Shown: one piece after another, positions 38,293-52,400 of the stretch
Layout of the letters: each line of letters begins with the position of its first letter
Position numbering within the stretch: position 1 is the stretch's first letter
NCBI RefSeq assembly: GCF_000150275.1
Contig: NW_002060943.1
Span: forward strand, 5,669,950 to 5,733,949
Source: Trichoplax adhaerens
Taxonomy: Eukaryota; Placozoa; Uniplacotomia; Trichoplacea; Trichoplacidae
Reading direction: 5' to 3'
DNA: 64,000 nt
Made by a program: the position numbers and the translations under genes
Notes under the pieces: model-generated
The model's input: only the letters and a program-made list of their open reading frames with translations
Databases searched by the model: none
Told to the model about the DNA's origin: nothing

Positions 38293-40953
38293 CTATTCTG
38301 TATTAGTTATTACATGTCTATATTCGTAAATACTGTTGTCTGCATTTAGGTAGCAGTAGCTAAACTTAATATCTAATTCAGTAAATGATTCCGAGGTTAA
38401 TTGTATTAACTATGACTCATAAACTATTGAGGAATAGTATATAAATGCAGTATATCGTGAAATAAAGAGAATTCTCAAACTTAGTGTTTAACTAAAATAC
38501 GAGGCGTTTAAGTCTTTGTGCAGTCTGCTAGTACAGCAAAAGTGTTTGTGATAGTGCAGATATCGTTCCTTGATACGTGGTTCAAGGAATTGACTTATTG
38601 ATCGTACGTTACGTTATCTTGTTGCAAAGCTGTTTTGTGACAGCTGTTAAAATATTACAATCTAAATACTAAGAGAATGAAATGACTGAGGAACTATGTT
38701 GAGATATCGGTTTGGTTCTATGACGACTAATAAGCACCTACTATTGATCAAAATAGATGTAATTTCTAATTTTTTCATGTTCACTATATTAATTGTTAGT
38801 TGAATTCAGAATATTTCTGTCTAGTCGATCGTTATACAATACTCTATGTCATTGCCTTCTTTATCTTGGCGTAATAAAATGCAAACAGTTTTTACCAATT
38901 CAAGCTGTCTTTATTAGATTTGTGAAAGAGATTTGTTTCAAGCATTGCACTTACACAGATGGTGTAAGATAGTATTTACACGTAGTATAAGCATGAATCA
39001 TGAAATGCTGAGGTTATAGCATTAGCGAATAACGAATCAAAGTAGATTCTAGGCGATAATAAGTTTCAACGCTGCAATGAGTGATGCAGGGATTACAAAG
39101 CATTCAAAAAATGGGTAAACATAACCATTGTCCATTTTTATAAGCTAAGCAATCTAATGACAACATTTTAAAAAGCTAGCTTTTTATGCAATCCTTCATC
39201 CTTTAGGATTAGAAATTGTAAAAGCAACATGAAATTTTGATGTAACAGAAATATTGAGTATCTATAGTTTTTAGGATAACAAGTGCCCTAGAATAATATC
39301 TTTAGAAATAAATTCAGGAATTTGATACACGTAACAGGGTCTCGAAAATATCATTAAACTTAAAGGCTGATTGCGACGTAAAATATATTATCAGCTACTT
39401 AAGACTGACGCGCACGAAATAGAAGATACCAAATGTATTTTTTTATATTATAACCAATTCATAGCATTGTAAATGTTAATTCGAAATCATTTTTATTCTT
39501 GTAAACCTAATTTTTAAGAATAGTTTAATACGTATATAAGAAAAATAGCCTCGTCTACGGCATGGTGAAATGTTTCTTAGCCTTAAGATTATCGTTAACT
39601 TTATTATCAGCACGGCACAATTGCTGTTTTGCAAGCTAGGTCTGAAACAGCTCTTAAACTTACTTTAGCATCTTAAGTACCTCTTTCAATGTCATATTTC
39701 TGATTTCAAATTCAAGTTTGATTAATTTTATGCCATAAAACATTGAATAATTGGTTTAAGCTTAAATAATTGAACTTTTCGTGCAGTTATATTCGTCTAC
39801 GACTGATATGAAATACTACATATATAAATATATACGTGCGAATTTGCATATACTCTTGTTTATTATGAAGCAGAAGGAACAATGCTTTAAATCCAAAGGC
39901 TTCAAGAGAATTTCTGCCTTGATTTAAAATCCTGGGTTAAGATTCTAGTTATTTTCTATTTCACCGACGAGTTGAGGGTTAACTGTGAATATCAGATAAA
40001 AGAAAATGTTTTAGATAAATATTATCTTCGACCATTCTAAGGGTACAAAAATGGTTCACTTTACTCGCCCTTTACAATGACAATTTAGCAATAATTAATA
40101 TCACGTTAAATACGGAATGAAAAGGATTTCAGTTCATAAGGACTGTTATTACTAAAAAATTAATAATTGATATTTCTTTTATACTCATCAGCTTCTAAAT
40201 TATGCCTTACTTTCATTGAAGGATTTCATAGTTTCGGACTGATATAGCGAGGATTTGGTTATTGTGGATTTCATTTTTTTGCCCTTTTTCTCTGATTTAA
40301 GTTAGCGATAAGAGTAAAAATAAGATTGTTAACATTTTTCCTCTGATTACATTATGCTCATAGTCTATAAAATATACTGCGTTCTGCCTTTCAAATAACA
40401 TCGCGATATGATGATTATACTCATATTTATGCTTAAAATCTTGAACTAGATCAGATTGCTTGATTATATTATAGCACATTCCAGAATCTTTAGAAAAATT
40501 ATTGGACTAGCTAAATTTTTTTTTATTGAGGAATCTTTATATTTAATTCTTGAATGAAATAAAAAGTTGTCACAAACCAGCTTCGTGACAAGGATAACGT
40601 AAAACAAATCTCTAAATTACTATAGTCTCCGAGATTCAGTATCCCTTAACTACCTCACAAGAATTTAGGCGCCTTTGATTCTACAATTGAGAACTACTTT
40701 ATTCAACTATCTGACGGATTTATATACCCTTCTACAGCAGCTAACATTCATGAGTCATCTTATAAAAATACTTAGGTGAGAACATCTGCTAACTAATTTT
40801 TCACAGTCGGACTACAACATGTCCATTCACAGAATCACTTCAGTGCACATTACAGCACAGTATTAAATTTACTGTAACACATTTACAATTAGAGTAATTC
40901 CTATTATAAGTAACTATTTGTAATATATTATCACTATATTATATTCACCAAAT

Positions 40954-41207
40954 TTAGATAGCTATTTCTTTACGGTAGTTCGTACCGTGACGAAAGTATA
41001 TAAGTATATTTGTAATAATACCTTTTCGGGAATAATTTCGTCTGTTAGTCCCTTCTTCTACATTTCCATTGTCGCTATCGTCTTCCCTAATAGCGATAAA
41101 ACAGTATATAATCATTCCAAGCACTAAAAATCCACCAATAGAGCAGCCTAATCCTATCCAAATTGCATCTAAATCATTCATGTTTGATGTGGAGTTGCAG
41201 TGGTAAG
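40954..41207 (-). CDS. Transmembrane plus cytoplasmic-tail exon of an unassigned minus-strand gene
   Basis: Exon from an ATAG acceptor at 41208-41209 (phase 1) to a stop at 40954. It encodes a short extracellular stem with Cys, a TM helix (IWIGLGCSIGGFLVLGMIIY) and an acidic-then-basic tail (REDDSDNGNVEEGTNRR). This is the same layout and entry phase as the last exons of genes 1, 3 and 4, so it may be the 3' exon of another family member, intact or decayed. A convincing upstream chain was not found; the nearest candidate is a MAM-end-like stretch at about 42438-42507 on the same strand. Confidence 0.35.
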
Positions 41208-42437
41208 CTATTTGGCAAGATCTTAGGAAAGTAAAAGTATCATTGCAAGATAACAGCTTAAATACTCTAAGCATCTACGATTATGAAGAATAGATGACGT
41301 ATTTTATATTATTATCCATCAGCAGGAAATAGACAATTAGCTATTTTATTCCTTATAAAGTACACTCTTGCAGTTTTTCTCTGAAAAGTCCTTTAGAATC
41401 ATTCAAATGAGCTAGTAAAGTACCCTATTACTAAACGAGCCTACCCGATATAAGGTATCACTAAAAACGAAGATGATAAAAGTTTGATAGTGTATGATTA
41501 CTTCACGTAGAATCTTACGTAGTTAAAATGCATTATTATTGTTTTTATTTCAATGGATTAATTTGTAAAAACGAATTGAATCCACTACTTTACTTTAATG
41601 AATCATAATCACGCAATCTTTAATATAACTAGCGAATAATTAATAACCTTGAAGATACAGATATGCTAAGTTGTTGATATTTTGTAGACTGATTCATTTA
41701 ATTACTGTGCATCGAGTAAATGCGGTGACCGACAATATCTTAAATTGCTTTGAATTCCATGTTTGCTTTCATACACAGATAGGTATAATATAATTCATCA
41801 TACATAAATGGAGTTTTATACTATCTAATTTAAGTAGTAGACTTAAAATATATTCTCTTTATTAGACAGGATTTGAGATAAGAAAACAATACCTTAATCT
41901 AAGAGTTTATAAGATAAAGTTGAGACAAATAGTAGAATTAAAAATTTTATATTTCCATAAGGAGCATTAATTCATCCCCGTATTTTCTTATAAATATTTT
42001 TAGGTCTTCTTAATATAATTTATTGCAGACAATAGATAATGTAATACCTTTCTGACTCCATAGCTAATAATGAAGATACATATGCAATTTACTATTTTTA
42101 AACAATAAATGATAATTTGAGATGATACAACCACGACATACACGTAATTCTAGTTTTGGAATATTACATTATTTTAGCAAGAACGCTTTACTAAATATAA
42201 CAGAATTGCTTCATATATTTACAATTAACATATTGTACTTTTAAAATTACCGAGAACAAGAAATGAATTCGCGCAATAAAAATTTTATATGATTTATATC
42301 TAGAGAAATTTATTTTTCGAATTCATACTTGCAATTGGTCTATAAACGAAGTTAAGCACTGTGCTTGTTGCAACCGATATGCTGATTGATAGTTTATTAC
42401 TTACTTTACGTCATCTGAATTAAGTATCAAATTAACT

Positions 42438-42507
42438 GCCACAAATGACTTTTTTAATAATAAATGCCCGTAGGTCCATTAAAGATGGTCGACCATTTAT
42501 GACAACT
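42438..42507 (-). pseudogene. MAM-end-like exon fragment
   Basis: On the minus strand, after a CAG acceptor, the frame reads FEVVINGRPSLMDLRAFII and ends near a weak GTGGCA donor in phase 1. Position and phase (0 to 1) match the last MAM exon of the family (70 nt against 76-94), and the downstream TM exon at 41207 has the complementary phase. A preceding MAM-like piece (SVDHLTVSFLNQAPKIPK, about 42613-42670) has a stop just upstream, suggesting decay. Weak evidence. Confidence 0.2.
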
Positions 42508-42919
42508 TCAAACTGATGTCCATCAACATTAAATTGATACTGAATACCATATACATAGCAGGCAAGTCCTTTGAAAAGTGAATGAGTTCTCAGCTTTTTA
42601 TTATTTTTACCTTAGGGATTTTAGGAGCTTGATTAAGGAAAGATACTGTCAGGTGGTCAACTGATCTTTAGGGATTAAAGTTAACTTTTCTAAGAGTAAG
42701 TTTATGTAATAAATTTTTCGTGACGTATATATCAGTTCGGCTGAACCAAATTAATTATAGTGACAGTAAAAGCTTTTATTTTATTAAATTCCCAATAAAC
42801 AAAGCGAAAAATCGACTATGGTGGTGAAGACACATATCTAATGCTGAATGTAATCCTTAGGCTAGGATTTTCGTTCTTCTAATTAGTAAATATGAAGAGA
42901 ATAGTTTCAATTAATAGGA

Positions 42920-43230
42920 AAAAATTTGATAGCTGATGACCAATGGGTCTGTAAGGACTATAAATTCATTATTAAAATCTTCTGAACTATTGAATGAAGT
43001 AATCTGTCGGGATTGATAATTTAAATTCAATCATAACTAGAAATTTAAACATTAGATCGAAACATAAGTAATCTGCTGAACTGCTGGCAAGGTTATTAGC
43101 AATGGGTGAAGATTATTAACCATTGGACCCTTATAATGAAATTTGTACAACTGATGTTAATGGAATTTTATTATGTATCGTTATTCACGAAAACAGCTTT
43201 AATATGCAGGCCAGAGATTATTTTGATTAT
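42920..43230 (+). pseudogene. Possible SRCR and MAM fragments of a decayed plus-strand family gene
   Basis: On the plus strand QWVCKDYKF followed, after stops and a frame change, by EVICRD resembles the first half of an SRCR (compare gene 4 GVCSKNW and DDVICRQMGF). About 120 nt further, LDPYNEICTTDVNGILLC resembles the start of the gene 4 MAM exon (DPYGSPTICSTFECGLC), including similar DNA just before it, but the acceptor AG is replaced by GG. Stops and missing splice sites imply a pseudogene if the similarity is real. Confidence 0.22.
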
Positions 43231-46200
43231 TAATCTTAACATAATGTTATGGCTAACGCAGAATCTTCCAAGAACAATGAAACTTTTAAATGAGAATCTG
43301 CATGATATTTTGCGCAAAAATCCTTGTAGCACTGAATTATCTTCTATTTAATTGCTATTATGACCGAAAATGATTAATGACCATTGAATAAGAAGTATAT
43401 AAGAGTAAAGGAAATATCATGACAGAATCTCACGAACAATGTGAACCTGTAATTGCCATATTTTCATCAAATTAGTATAAAGGGTGAATGCAATATTAAA
43501 GGTAAATTTTTAGTACGCATGAGAGACTGGACTGAATGTATAATCAAAAGTATTTCAACGATAATCAATTTACGGCAGCAGGCTTATTTGGAAGTTATTA
43601 TCTGAAGAATTTTGTAAATAACTCCAGCTGTTGGAATTAAAATCAATTGATCATTAAAAATAGCTTAGGACTGACATATACTTTATCGTAAAAAAGTCTA
43701 AAAATGGTAAAGCAAACTCAAGTAGACTTCCAAATTTGTGTCTAAAAATCACAACATAATATCTTTATTGTCTTCCTGAAATTTAAAATGAAATTAGTAA
43801 TCTTCGATTTAATATTAAATTCTAGTGAATAACGAGGACTGCCAGAAAAAGTTATTTAATCTGAGCTAATAGATTTAGCACATTATCGTTAAATAGACGA
43901 TAGTATTGTGATCGCTAATTTCAACAAACAATTATAAGTTAATTATTTCTATTATGTTCGTGAGTTAAAGTTTACGTCATTTAGCGAATTAGGAAAGCAT
44001 ATCGTACAAAACATACGTGATTCGTAATAGATAATAGATATACCAAAAGAATTTGTAGAACAGAATTTAATTAATCTTTTTAATATTTGCCATTCTTGAT
44101 AATAGCTAATATGACTGTTAGATTCCGTAACTTTGGTATCATGCGATGATCAAAATGGCAACGGTACGCTTTGGTTATTTACGTATGTATCTAAAAATAT
44201 TTCAAGTAGACTAAGTTATCGAAGTTATATTTTTATTTTCCTATGTTTATCAGTCTCTTAGTTATTCCTTTCAGTGGTGCTAATTTACAAAATCTTAATA
44301 GAATTAAAGAAATGGAGTAAAAATCCTTGAGATGACATTTGCAGTGCTGATATTGTAAATTTTACTATTATAAGTGGTTATTTATCCTTTATTTTTTATT
44401 TCTGTTAATGAATCGTGTAAATAGAGGTTTATAATTTGTATCTATGAGAGAATTCAATTATTTTTTTAACTAATTCCACAGGCAACGTTATGCCGCTTCT
44501 CATCAAAGCAAATGAATAAACATTAGTTTATATTTGATTGGCAACGTCATTTTATGCCAACGAAATAAAGCTTCATCTTTCTTTGAGATTTAATATTAAC
44601 CTATTGCTGTCCCGAAGAAACGCTAATGATTTTAGTGATTTTAATAGTACCTTTCCATTGTTAGTACCATCTACTTTCATAAATTGTATCAGCAAGAGAA
44701 TGACAAATGTAAATAAATAACAAGATATAGGAGAGATTTATTTAACGGTAGCTTTCTTATGTATATCCAAATGAAAGAATTAAGGTACACACTAGAATCG
44801 TACTAACAGTTATCGAAAGTAAAGAGATGCACCTTTATCCAATTTTGGAAAACGAACTTGCATTAATAAATTCTTGGGAGATTTACGAGTATAAAACAAT
44901 TAATTGAATAGGCTATTACTGACATGTTTTGATACTATCTGCTACTAGTCTAAACAAGGATATTGGCTTGCTAAGGGAATGGTAATCTATTTTTTAATTA
45001 GTCTGCTAACTTATTATTTGTTGTCAGGTATGTCAGCATTTAAAAATTATGCTATTTTCAAGTAGCAAAACACTAACAAACTTACAGTACCAGTAGTACT
45101 TACATATGATTTCATCTCATAATCTTATCCTAAATGTTTTTAGGAATTTTTATTAGATTATAACAATAGTAATACTAAAAAATGTGCCTGTTAACGATAA
45201 AATCGCTCCTGCTTTTCATAATAATCACTTGAATGATTTATTACTTATTAGATGAGATCATAGATGATACAGAAATTAATTTTATCGCGTCATATTTGTT
45301 CATAGTTGGAAAATATGTTTATGTTTCGATTAATGCAATAGTATCCCTAGAAGCACAACATATTGATCAAATACTTTTGGTTTATTGCCAACAGAATCAA
45401 TCCCTAGCATCTTCGTTCCGTTGGATGTTCTCATTAATAATTTTAAGTGAGATAGTAAGACTTACATTCCGTATTTCTAATTATGAAAGAAAATTTATAT
45501 TCAATATCTATTGTTCAATTAATCAAATAAATACTTTAGTTGCTCATGCAGATTAAAGTAAAACGTTACACCATTAGCTTATACGGTGAGAAGTGCTATA
45601 TTTACAATTTTCCTTATCGAGTCTCACATTTGGCTATAGTTTAATATTTATGTTATGCAATATTAAATTACTATGAAATAAAAATGTTACGATCGGTGTT
45701 CGATGCGTTGAATGCCTGACGAGGTTCATGAAGCACTCCGACTATTTACGCTCACAGTTCAATAAACACCTTACACGACTACGATATTCAGTTATAAGTA
45801 TCAACTACTTTATTTAGAATACTTACGATGTTAGGGACTACGAAAAGTAGAAAGAAACGAGACTGCCGACGGTTGTTGACTATACTAATAATGAGAAGGG
45901 TCATTATTTTACTGACCATTTCAACTGAATAGTATTTCTGTAACAGCGCACTATACTGTCCGCCATTGATATCCAAATTAGCTGCTAACTGACTATAGAA
46001 ATTATTAAAATCATATCAAAAAGACATCTAAGGAAGACTCTCTAGTAATTTCTGAGAAAAAAATGAATGTAGTGAGTAGTTTATCCAGTGATCTAATAAA
46101 TCTCAATTATTCTTTGTCTTGCTACCCAAATTAACCTTCATCCTTTTGCGTCGCTAGTCATCTAAAGAACAGCATAGTTAATGCCACCTATTGTTCAATT

Positions 46201-49200
46201 ATTCAGAATTGTTACCTTTACCTTAAATATTTAAAACTTAATAATTATTGAATAAAAGACTGAAAAACATTTATTAACAGAATTTAAGTATATTTCTAGC
46301 TTTGATCATGATTGAATGACTTCAGAACTATTATAATACCCTTCTAATATAGTATTTGAATGTGAATTGAAAAATATTGCTTAATGTTACATTTTTCTAC
46401 AGTAGACATTTATTAAAATCAAATCAAATATTATAAAGGAACACATAGTTTGTATCGAAGCAATTCGATTAATAAATTTTATTTTAATATTAAACTGAAT
46501 TGATTTATGGTTATCAAATCTGTCTTTAACAATCATGGCCTAAAAATTTACTAAATTTTATAAATGATGGTAAAGCTGTTACGATATCAATCGTAAATAT
46601 TTTCAACACAATAATCGAAGGAAACGTAATAATTTTAGAACTAAATAATGTATTATGATTTATTATATGTTAAAGTAAGAAATTTGATTATTAAAAAATT
46701 TAAATAACAATTTATAGCTTGGAATAAAGGTTTAATTTAAAAAAAATTGCGCCAAAATCGGTTTAAGCTGGGATTTATAGGAGATTGTAATGAAATTAAA
46801 TAGATCTCATGGAAGGTCACAAAATCCATACAACTTAAATGGTAGAACGCTTCCTCGTTCATTCAATTAACATAATGGACATTTATAATATTTCGAAAAC
46901 CATATGAAAACTGCATTCCATTTTACTCAAAGACAGTAATAATCTGCTCACTGGTTAATTTCTCACTAATGTCAAGAATACCTAGCAATGTTTTGACAGA
47001 AGTAGTAGTAAAAATCTAAGTTTTTCTTCACTCATTATCTTACTACAATGGAAACAAGTGAAATTAAAATTTCATGAATTTATGAAGTTTAAATTAGTGC
47101 ATACTACATCTTATTGACCATTATTTGGTAAAATTCAATTAGCTATTGATAAAAGAAAATTTAAGCTAAATATCAGGCTCCATTTTATTCTTGCAATACT
47201 TCGGTAGCGATTATTTCACGAGTTGAAAACTGCAATTTCATGGTAAATTCCTACTTTAGTTAGCAACAAATAGAATATTATATTCTTACTTTTAATGCTA
47301 AAAATTAAATTCCTTAACCAGTTAAGCAAGAAAACATGTTTTAGAATTAAACAGAAGTACTTTAGGGAGTGCTCACAAAAATAACCCAAAAATTATTTGA
47401 GAATAGAATAGAATATATTGTAAAATATGAAATATCCTTAATTTTTTAGGTAACATATACAGCTTTTGACTTTGACGTTTCTTTGCGTACAAAAATACAT
47501 TAGCTAATTAATAGCGCCAGAAAACCAAGATGTTTTGTAATCAATTTCTAAATGATCATTTTTATGTTTACATTTTATTAATTTCTGTTGTTAATCATTC
47601 ACTAACATACCGGTATTATGCTATAAACTTCTTAAAGGTTAATTTACTGTTTAAAGTACGTCCTGGATGTTGCTTCAACCGGTATAAAGGAAATATTATT
47701 TTTGAAAATTATGTTTAGGATTCTTACAAATATTGCATAGTACCGAGATTTTTAAAGACAGATTCTAGACTCAAAGATTTATATTATCAAGATACTAAAC
47801 GCTGCATTTTCAAAATTTAACAATTACATAGTTATGGTTAAAGGGGATCCAATTGACATGAAAATCCAGAAATTTGTAACTTCTATACAATATTCAAATA
47901 TATTGACCTCCGTTAACCTTAAATTTGTATTATTTTGACGTTCTGATTATTTTTGCCAATGATCTTATTTAATAACGTGCAATAACTCAATAAAAATTGC
48001 TAGCTTGACGTATATGTCAGGATTTCAGATATGGGTATTTAATTTACCGATGCAATTAGAGGTCGAAAAGAAACAAATTTCGATTACGTTATAGTCGTTG
48101 ATTATAATTTTAATGTTGGAATTCGAAAATTTGCAAGGAATTTTGAAAGAAGGAGATTAGTATGGATATCACTGAAGACAGTATTAATATGCTTAGCAAT
48201 TACGATATACTTACAATAAGTTTTGACGAATATAAAACGTCAACGTGATTAGGTTATAAGTATTGTAATAAATAGCTACAACCTTCTTTGGCTTAATCTT
48301 TGGAGCATCGGTGGCATTCTTCAGCCAAAGAAGCTCTCTATTTCAAGAATTTTCCATCCAAATCAAGAATTTCTACCTTATTGTAAAATAACTTAGTATC
48401 GTGATTGTAGACTATTAGCCATGTTTAGTATGACGTACGGTAGTGTCTTTCTATATTTATCTTATGATATATTTAGTAGCCCATAATTATAGACTGTAAG
48501 GGTAGACTTGATACTAGAATACAGATAACTAAATGCAGTAAGATGTTGAGCTACTTATAATGTTAGAGGTAGAAAAAGAATTGTAAATTATATATTAGGA
48601 TACGCTTAGTGCATTGTACTTTGTATGGTATGTATAATGTTTACGAAAATACTATGATAATTTCCATATTGGATTAATGACGTTTCACTGTAAAATATTA
48701 CGTTACGGCTGTAAATCAGTGAAGAATTTGCTCAAAGGTGGCACAATGATCATGAAAATACGATAAATGAAGAGTTATTGTAAGCCAATCCTTTGTTCTC
48801 ACCGAGAAAGACTTCACATTACTGATTGTACTAAATCTAATGAGTATGAGCCATCTACGTTCTGAGAAATGTAACATTTCTAAGTACTTTTGAATGAACA
48901 TGCAAGAAAATATCTTAATTAAAATTTTATATAAGTTAATGTAACTATAAGTACTTTAAAATAACGTAATAACTGAATAGCTGTTAGTAGATCATAATGG
49001 TAATTTAATGTATTTTTTAAATTTCTGTAATTTTTTATATTATGATTTTTGTACAATGGATGACCTCAACATCTTTTATTTAATTCATAGAGCTTTCCTT
49101 CAATTCTACTTAGATTTTAAAGTGTAAGTCTACTTATCTTAGTAATTTCCTACTAACAATAGAAGAGAACAAAAAATCTAATAAATATCGGATATGCCAA

Positions 49201-49428
49201 ACACGGAAAAGGGGATTTTCAATAGTTTTTATCGTTGCCAGTCTTATTGTCTGAGAAAGTTTTATTCAAATTGCCGATAATGCCATTTCTGGTTATAAAA
49301 TTAGCCTGCTCTCATTCAGTATCAGTGCTATAAATTTAGCTGTTTCCAGTCAGACAAACATACTTTGATATATCCAAACTTCCAGAATCAGCCCATTAAA
49401 CAATTTCCTTACAATTTCTTTGTAGAAA
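43231..49428. other. Spacer upstream of gene 4
   Basis: Mostly AT-rich sequence without recognisable genes. The longest frame (45233-45556, +) contains a MAM-like phrase GKYVYVSINAI but no clear exon structure. A reverse copy of the dispersed repeat lies at 48.4-48.7 kb, about 0.75 kb before gene 4. Confidence 0.4.
48381..48682 (+). repeat. Dispersed repeat, copy 3 (opposite orientation, truncated)
   Basis: Matches the reverse complement of 33.6-34.0 kb: ACTTAGTATCGTGATTGTAG, then TACGGTAG, TATAGACTGTA, AATTATATATTAGGATA, and CCATATTGGATTAATGA in the same order. The portion corresponding to the AATAAA end of the other copies is missing or too diverged to see. Confidence 0.6.
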
Positions 49429-52400
49429 ATGAAAACTACTGCGCTCCAAGCCATTTCTTTTGGCTTCCTTCTTATCACTACTTTATGTGATGGCCTTCAA
49501 GATGATATAAAGGATTTAGGCTTGCGCTACATGTATCGATCGAATATCAAATCGACCAATATCGTGTGTCCGCGATATTGCGAGTGCTATCCGAAACAGC
49601 TAAAAATTTCTTGTACAGCATGGATTGATGACATCAAGAATATACCACGATGGACAAAGCATATGTATGACAAATATTAACATTAAAACTTAGATACTTT
49701 TCTGAAAACTAGTAAAAGTTGCTGATTTTTGTGCAGTTTAATAGTATCTCTCTACCAAACGCTATTAAATTTTTGTCCATGATAAAAATTAAAATTAAAT
49801 TTTAAGCATTGAAGACGTCAGAAATAGTATACAGCACAATAGTAGCTTACAATCAATTAATAGTGCTTCAGGATATCTAATTTTATATAAATAAAAAATA
49901 TGCTCTACCAAGTCTTCACCATATTGCAGCATTTTGCATAGGATCACGATAGACGAATGCCATCTGCAAGATGTTGTATATTGTTTAATTATTTTTCCAT
50001 CATCTGTTTAGTTTTAAATTTTGGTGTTGGGATGCTTAAGGAATGAGAAACTATTTACAAAACTCTTAAAACTTTACGAAATTATGGATTTCAACTCGAA
50101 ACCTTATCTTTATAATATTCAATCATTTTCTAAAATGCACTGATATCGTGGCTTATACACTACTGTAAATAAATTAGAATTGATACTTAAAGTAATATTT
50201 TGACGATAATTCTTTTGCAAAATATGTTGAAGGTACATAAATCTCGTGAATTGTATTGGAGATATAGCCTATACATAAATTCAGCAAGAGTGCTGGAATT
50301 TTTTAGATTACTAATTTTTATATCTGCGATAAAATCCGATCACGAATATTCCAAGTTGTAGAAAGTTAGAACTTTATTATATCTAATGCAAAGACTAGCT
50401 ACACACAGCCCTACTCTAGCCGAATACAACTACTGAAAGACTTCCAGAAAGAACTAGCTGATTAATCTAAAGTTGCTAGCTTATATACAGTGTGTATCAA
50501 AGTATTTTGTCACTTTGAAAAGCATCAACCAGTGATCTTAATAATCAAATACTGATTAAATCATTCTATTATAGCTTTACTGTATTTTTAAAGAAAAACA
50601 TTGCCCGAAAGTGACAAAATGTTATGATATACACCGTACATTTCGTAGCAGTCATAGCCACAATCGGCTTAGCAAGATTCTACTATAATTTACACATAGT
50701 CAAATTATTATTAGTAATAACATTTTATAGCGGACCATCATTAATCCGAAATGGAAACAACTGCAGTATTTCCGTAGATATTATTCTTAGCAGTCAAAGT
50801 ACGGTAAACTAACCTATCCTAATATATGAATTACAGTTCGATTTATATCTCTAGCCTTAATAGTAACTCAACACCTTCCTATATATAGTCATGTACTGTA
50901 GCATAGAATCTACTATTACAGCTTATGGAGCGAACTACCAAATACGTCTTAAGACAAATATAGGAAGTTGCGCTTCCGTGCATCTTACTAAACTTAGCTA
51001 AAAAAAGTCTACAATCACAATACTAAGTTTCGTTACAACATCATAGGAGTAAAAAAACCGTACGATAATTTGAAACTGTTTACGATATTTTACTTCCTTT
51101 AATAAATTTTATAATAAGCAGTAGTCGGCTGATATACAATTATAAATTAAGAAATGCTACTATATAATAATATTCTTAGAGAGAGTATGTATGCATTAGC
51201 TGGCAGAATCGATAGTTCCTTTGGAATTTATCGAGTTCTGCCGTAGTTACAGAATTGTGTGATGTTATATTAGCGCAAATTTATTTTACAATTGTTTGCA
51301 TGTCTTTTTTATAATGCTGCCTAAAAATTATGAGTATTATTTATAGCTACGTCAGTTGTGATAATATTGGTTACATATAGTTTATTCTAAATTATCCGAG
51401 CAATTACGTAAATAAAAAAATGGATATTATGGATATTGGTATAGTGCATAGTTAGTGAGCATATTTTACATTACTGAGACTTTTATTTCAATGCTTCTTT
51501 TTCAAGTGCATAAAATTCGCTTGCAATACTGTGTACTGTCTACCTTTTACTATTAGACTGGCTTCATATGCCAATACTATTATCTAATCTAAGTAAGATA
51601 GATAGACCTTAAAGGTTTAAAGGTCAACACGACTATATTAATCGGATTGAGGAGATTCAGGGAAGATCTTCTTACTTAGATTATTTGTATCCCTGAAAGC
51701 GAAGCTCCAGTTCTATTCATTCGTATATTTAAAAACTTTATAGCTATTTAACATTTGTAACACTTTCATTGTACTAAATTTAGACTACTAGAGATGTTAT
51801 TCACCAATATTTTCTGAATTTATACATAAACTGTTTACAGAGCTGAGTTTTGCTCACAATAAGTTTTTGATTTTTTTATTGTCTTAAATATGCTAGAGTT
51901 TATCCTATGAAAAATTAATGTAATACTTAGTATAATATGAAGACGTATTGCTTATAGCTTCATTCATTTTCTATATTGTCTACTTGTATCCTAAATTGTT
52001 CTATCGTTCATATTTCATCAGCCAATTTGAATCCCAGCAGTTGACTTTCGACTATCAATTTTTTATGAAACTGCATCAGCTCTTCCAGAGATCTAGTCCA
52101 GATGATAAATTGACTGGTATTTTAATGAAAATTCAAGATATGACAGCTCACAAGAAAAACAAGCAATCTAGAGCTATGCCAAGTCTTTACAAAGATACAA
52201 CCTCATTGAAAGATATCATTAAAAGTAAGAATGACTCCTATATATATTCTACAACAGTACTAAACTGGTAATATAAGATCAGAAAGATACCTTTTTTGGT
52301 TATAAGAATTTAAGATATTGTTTAGAATCTCTTATTTAAACTGGAAAGCTCCTTCCATTTGCGATAATCTTGTAATATAACTGCAATTAGATTTATTGAA

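Larger units (their letters stand above)
37001..40953. other. AT-rich spacer
   Basis: Apart from the LRRNT-like fragment at 38.1 kb there is nothing I can support. The minus-strand open frame at 40297-40479 has no signal peptide, Cys pattern or splice partner. Confidence 0.45.
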
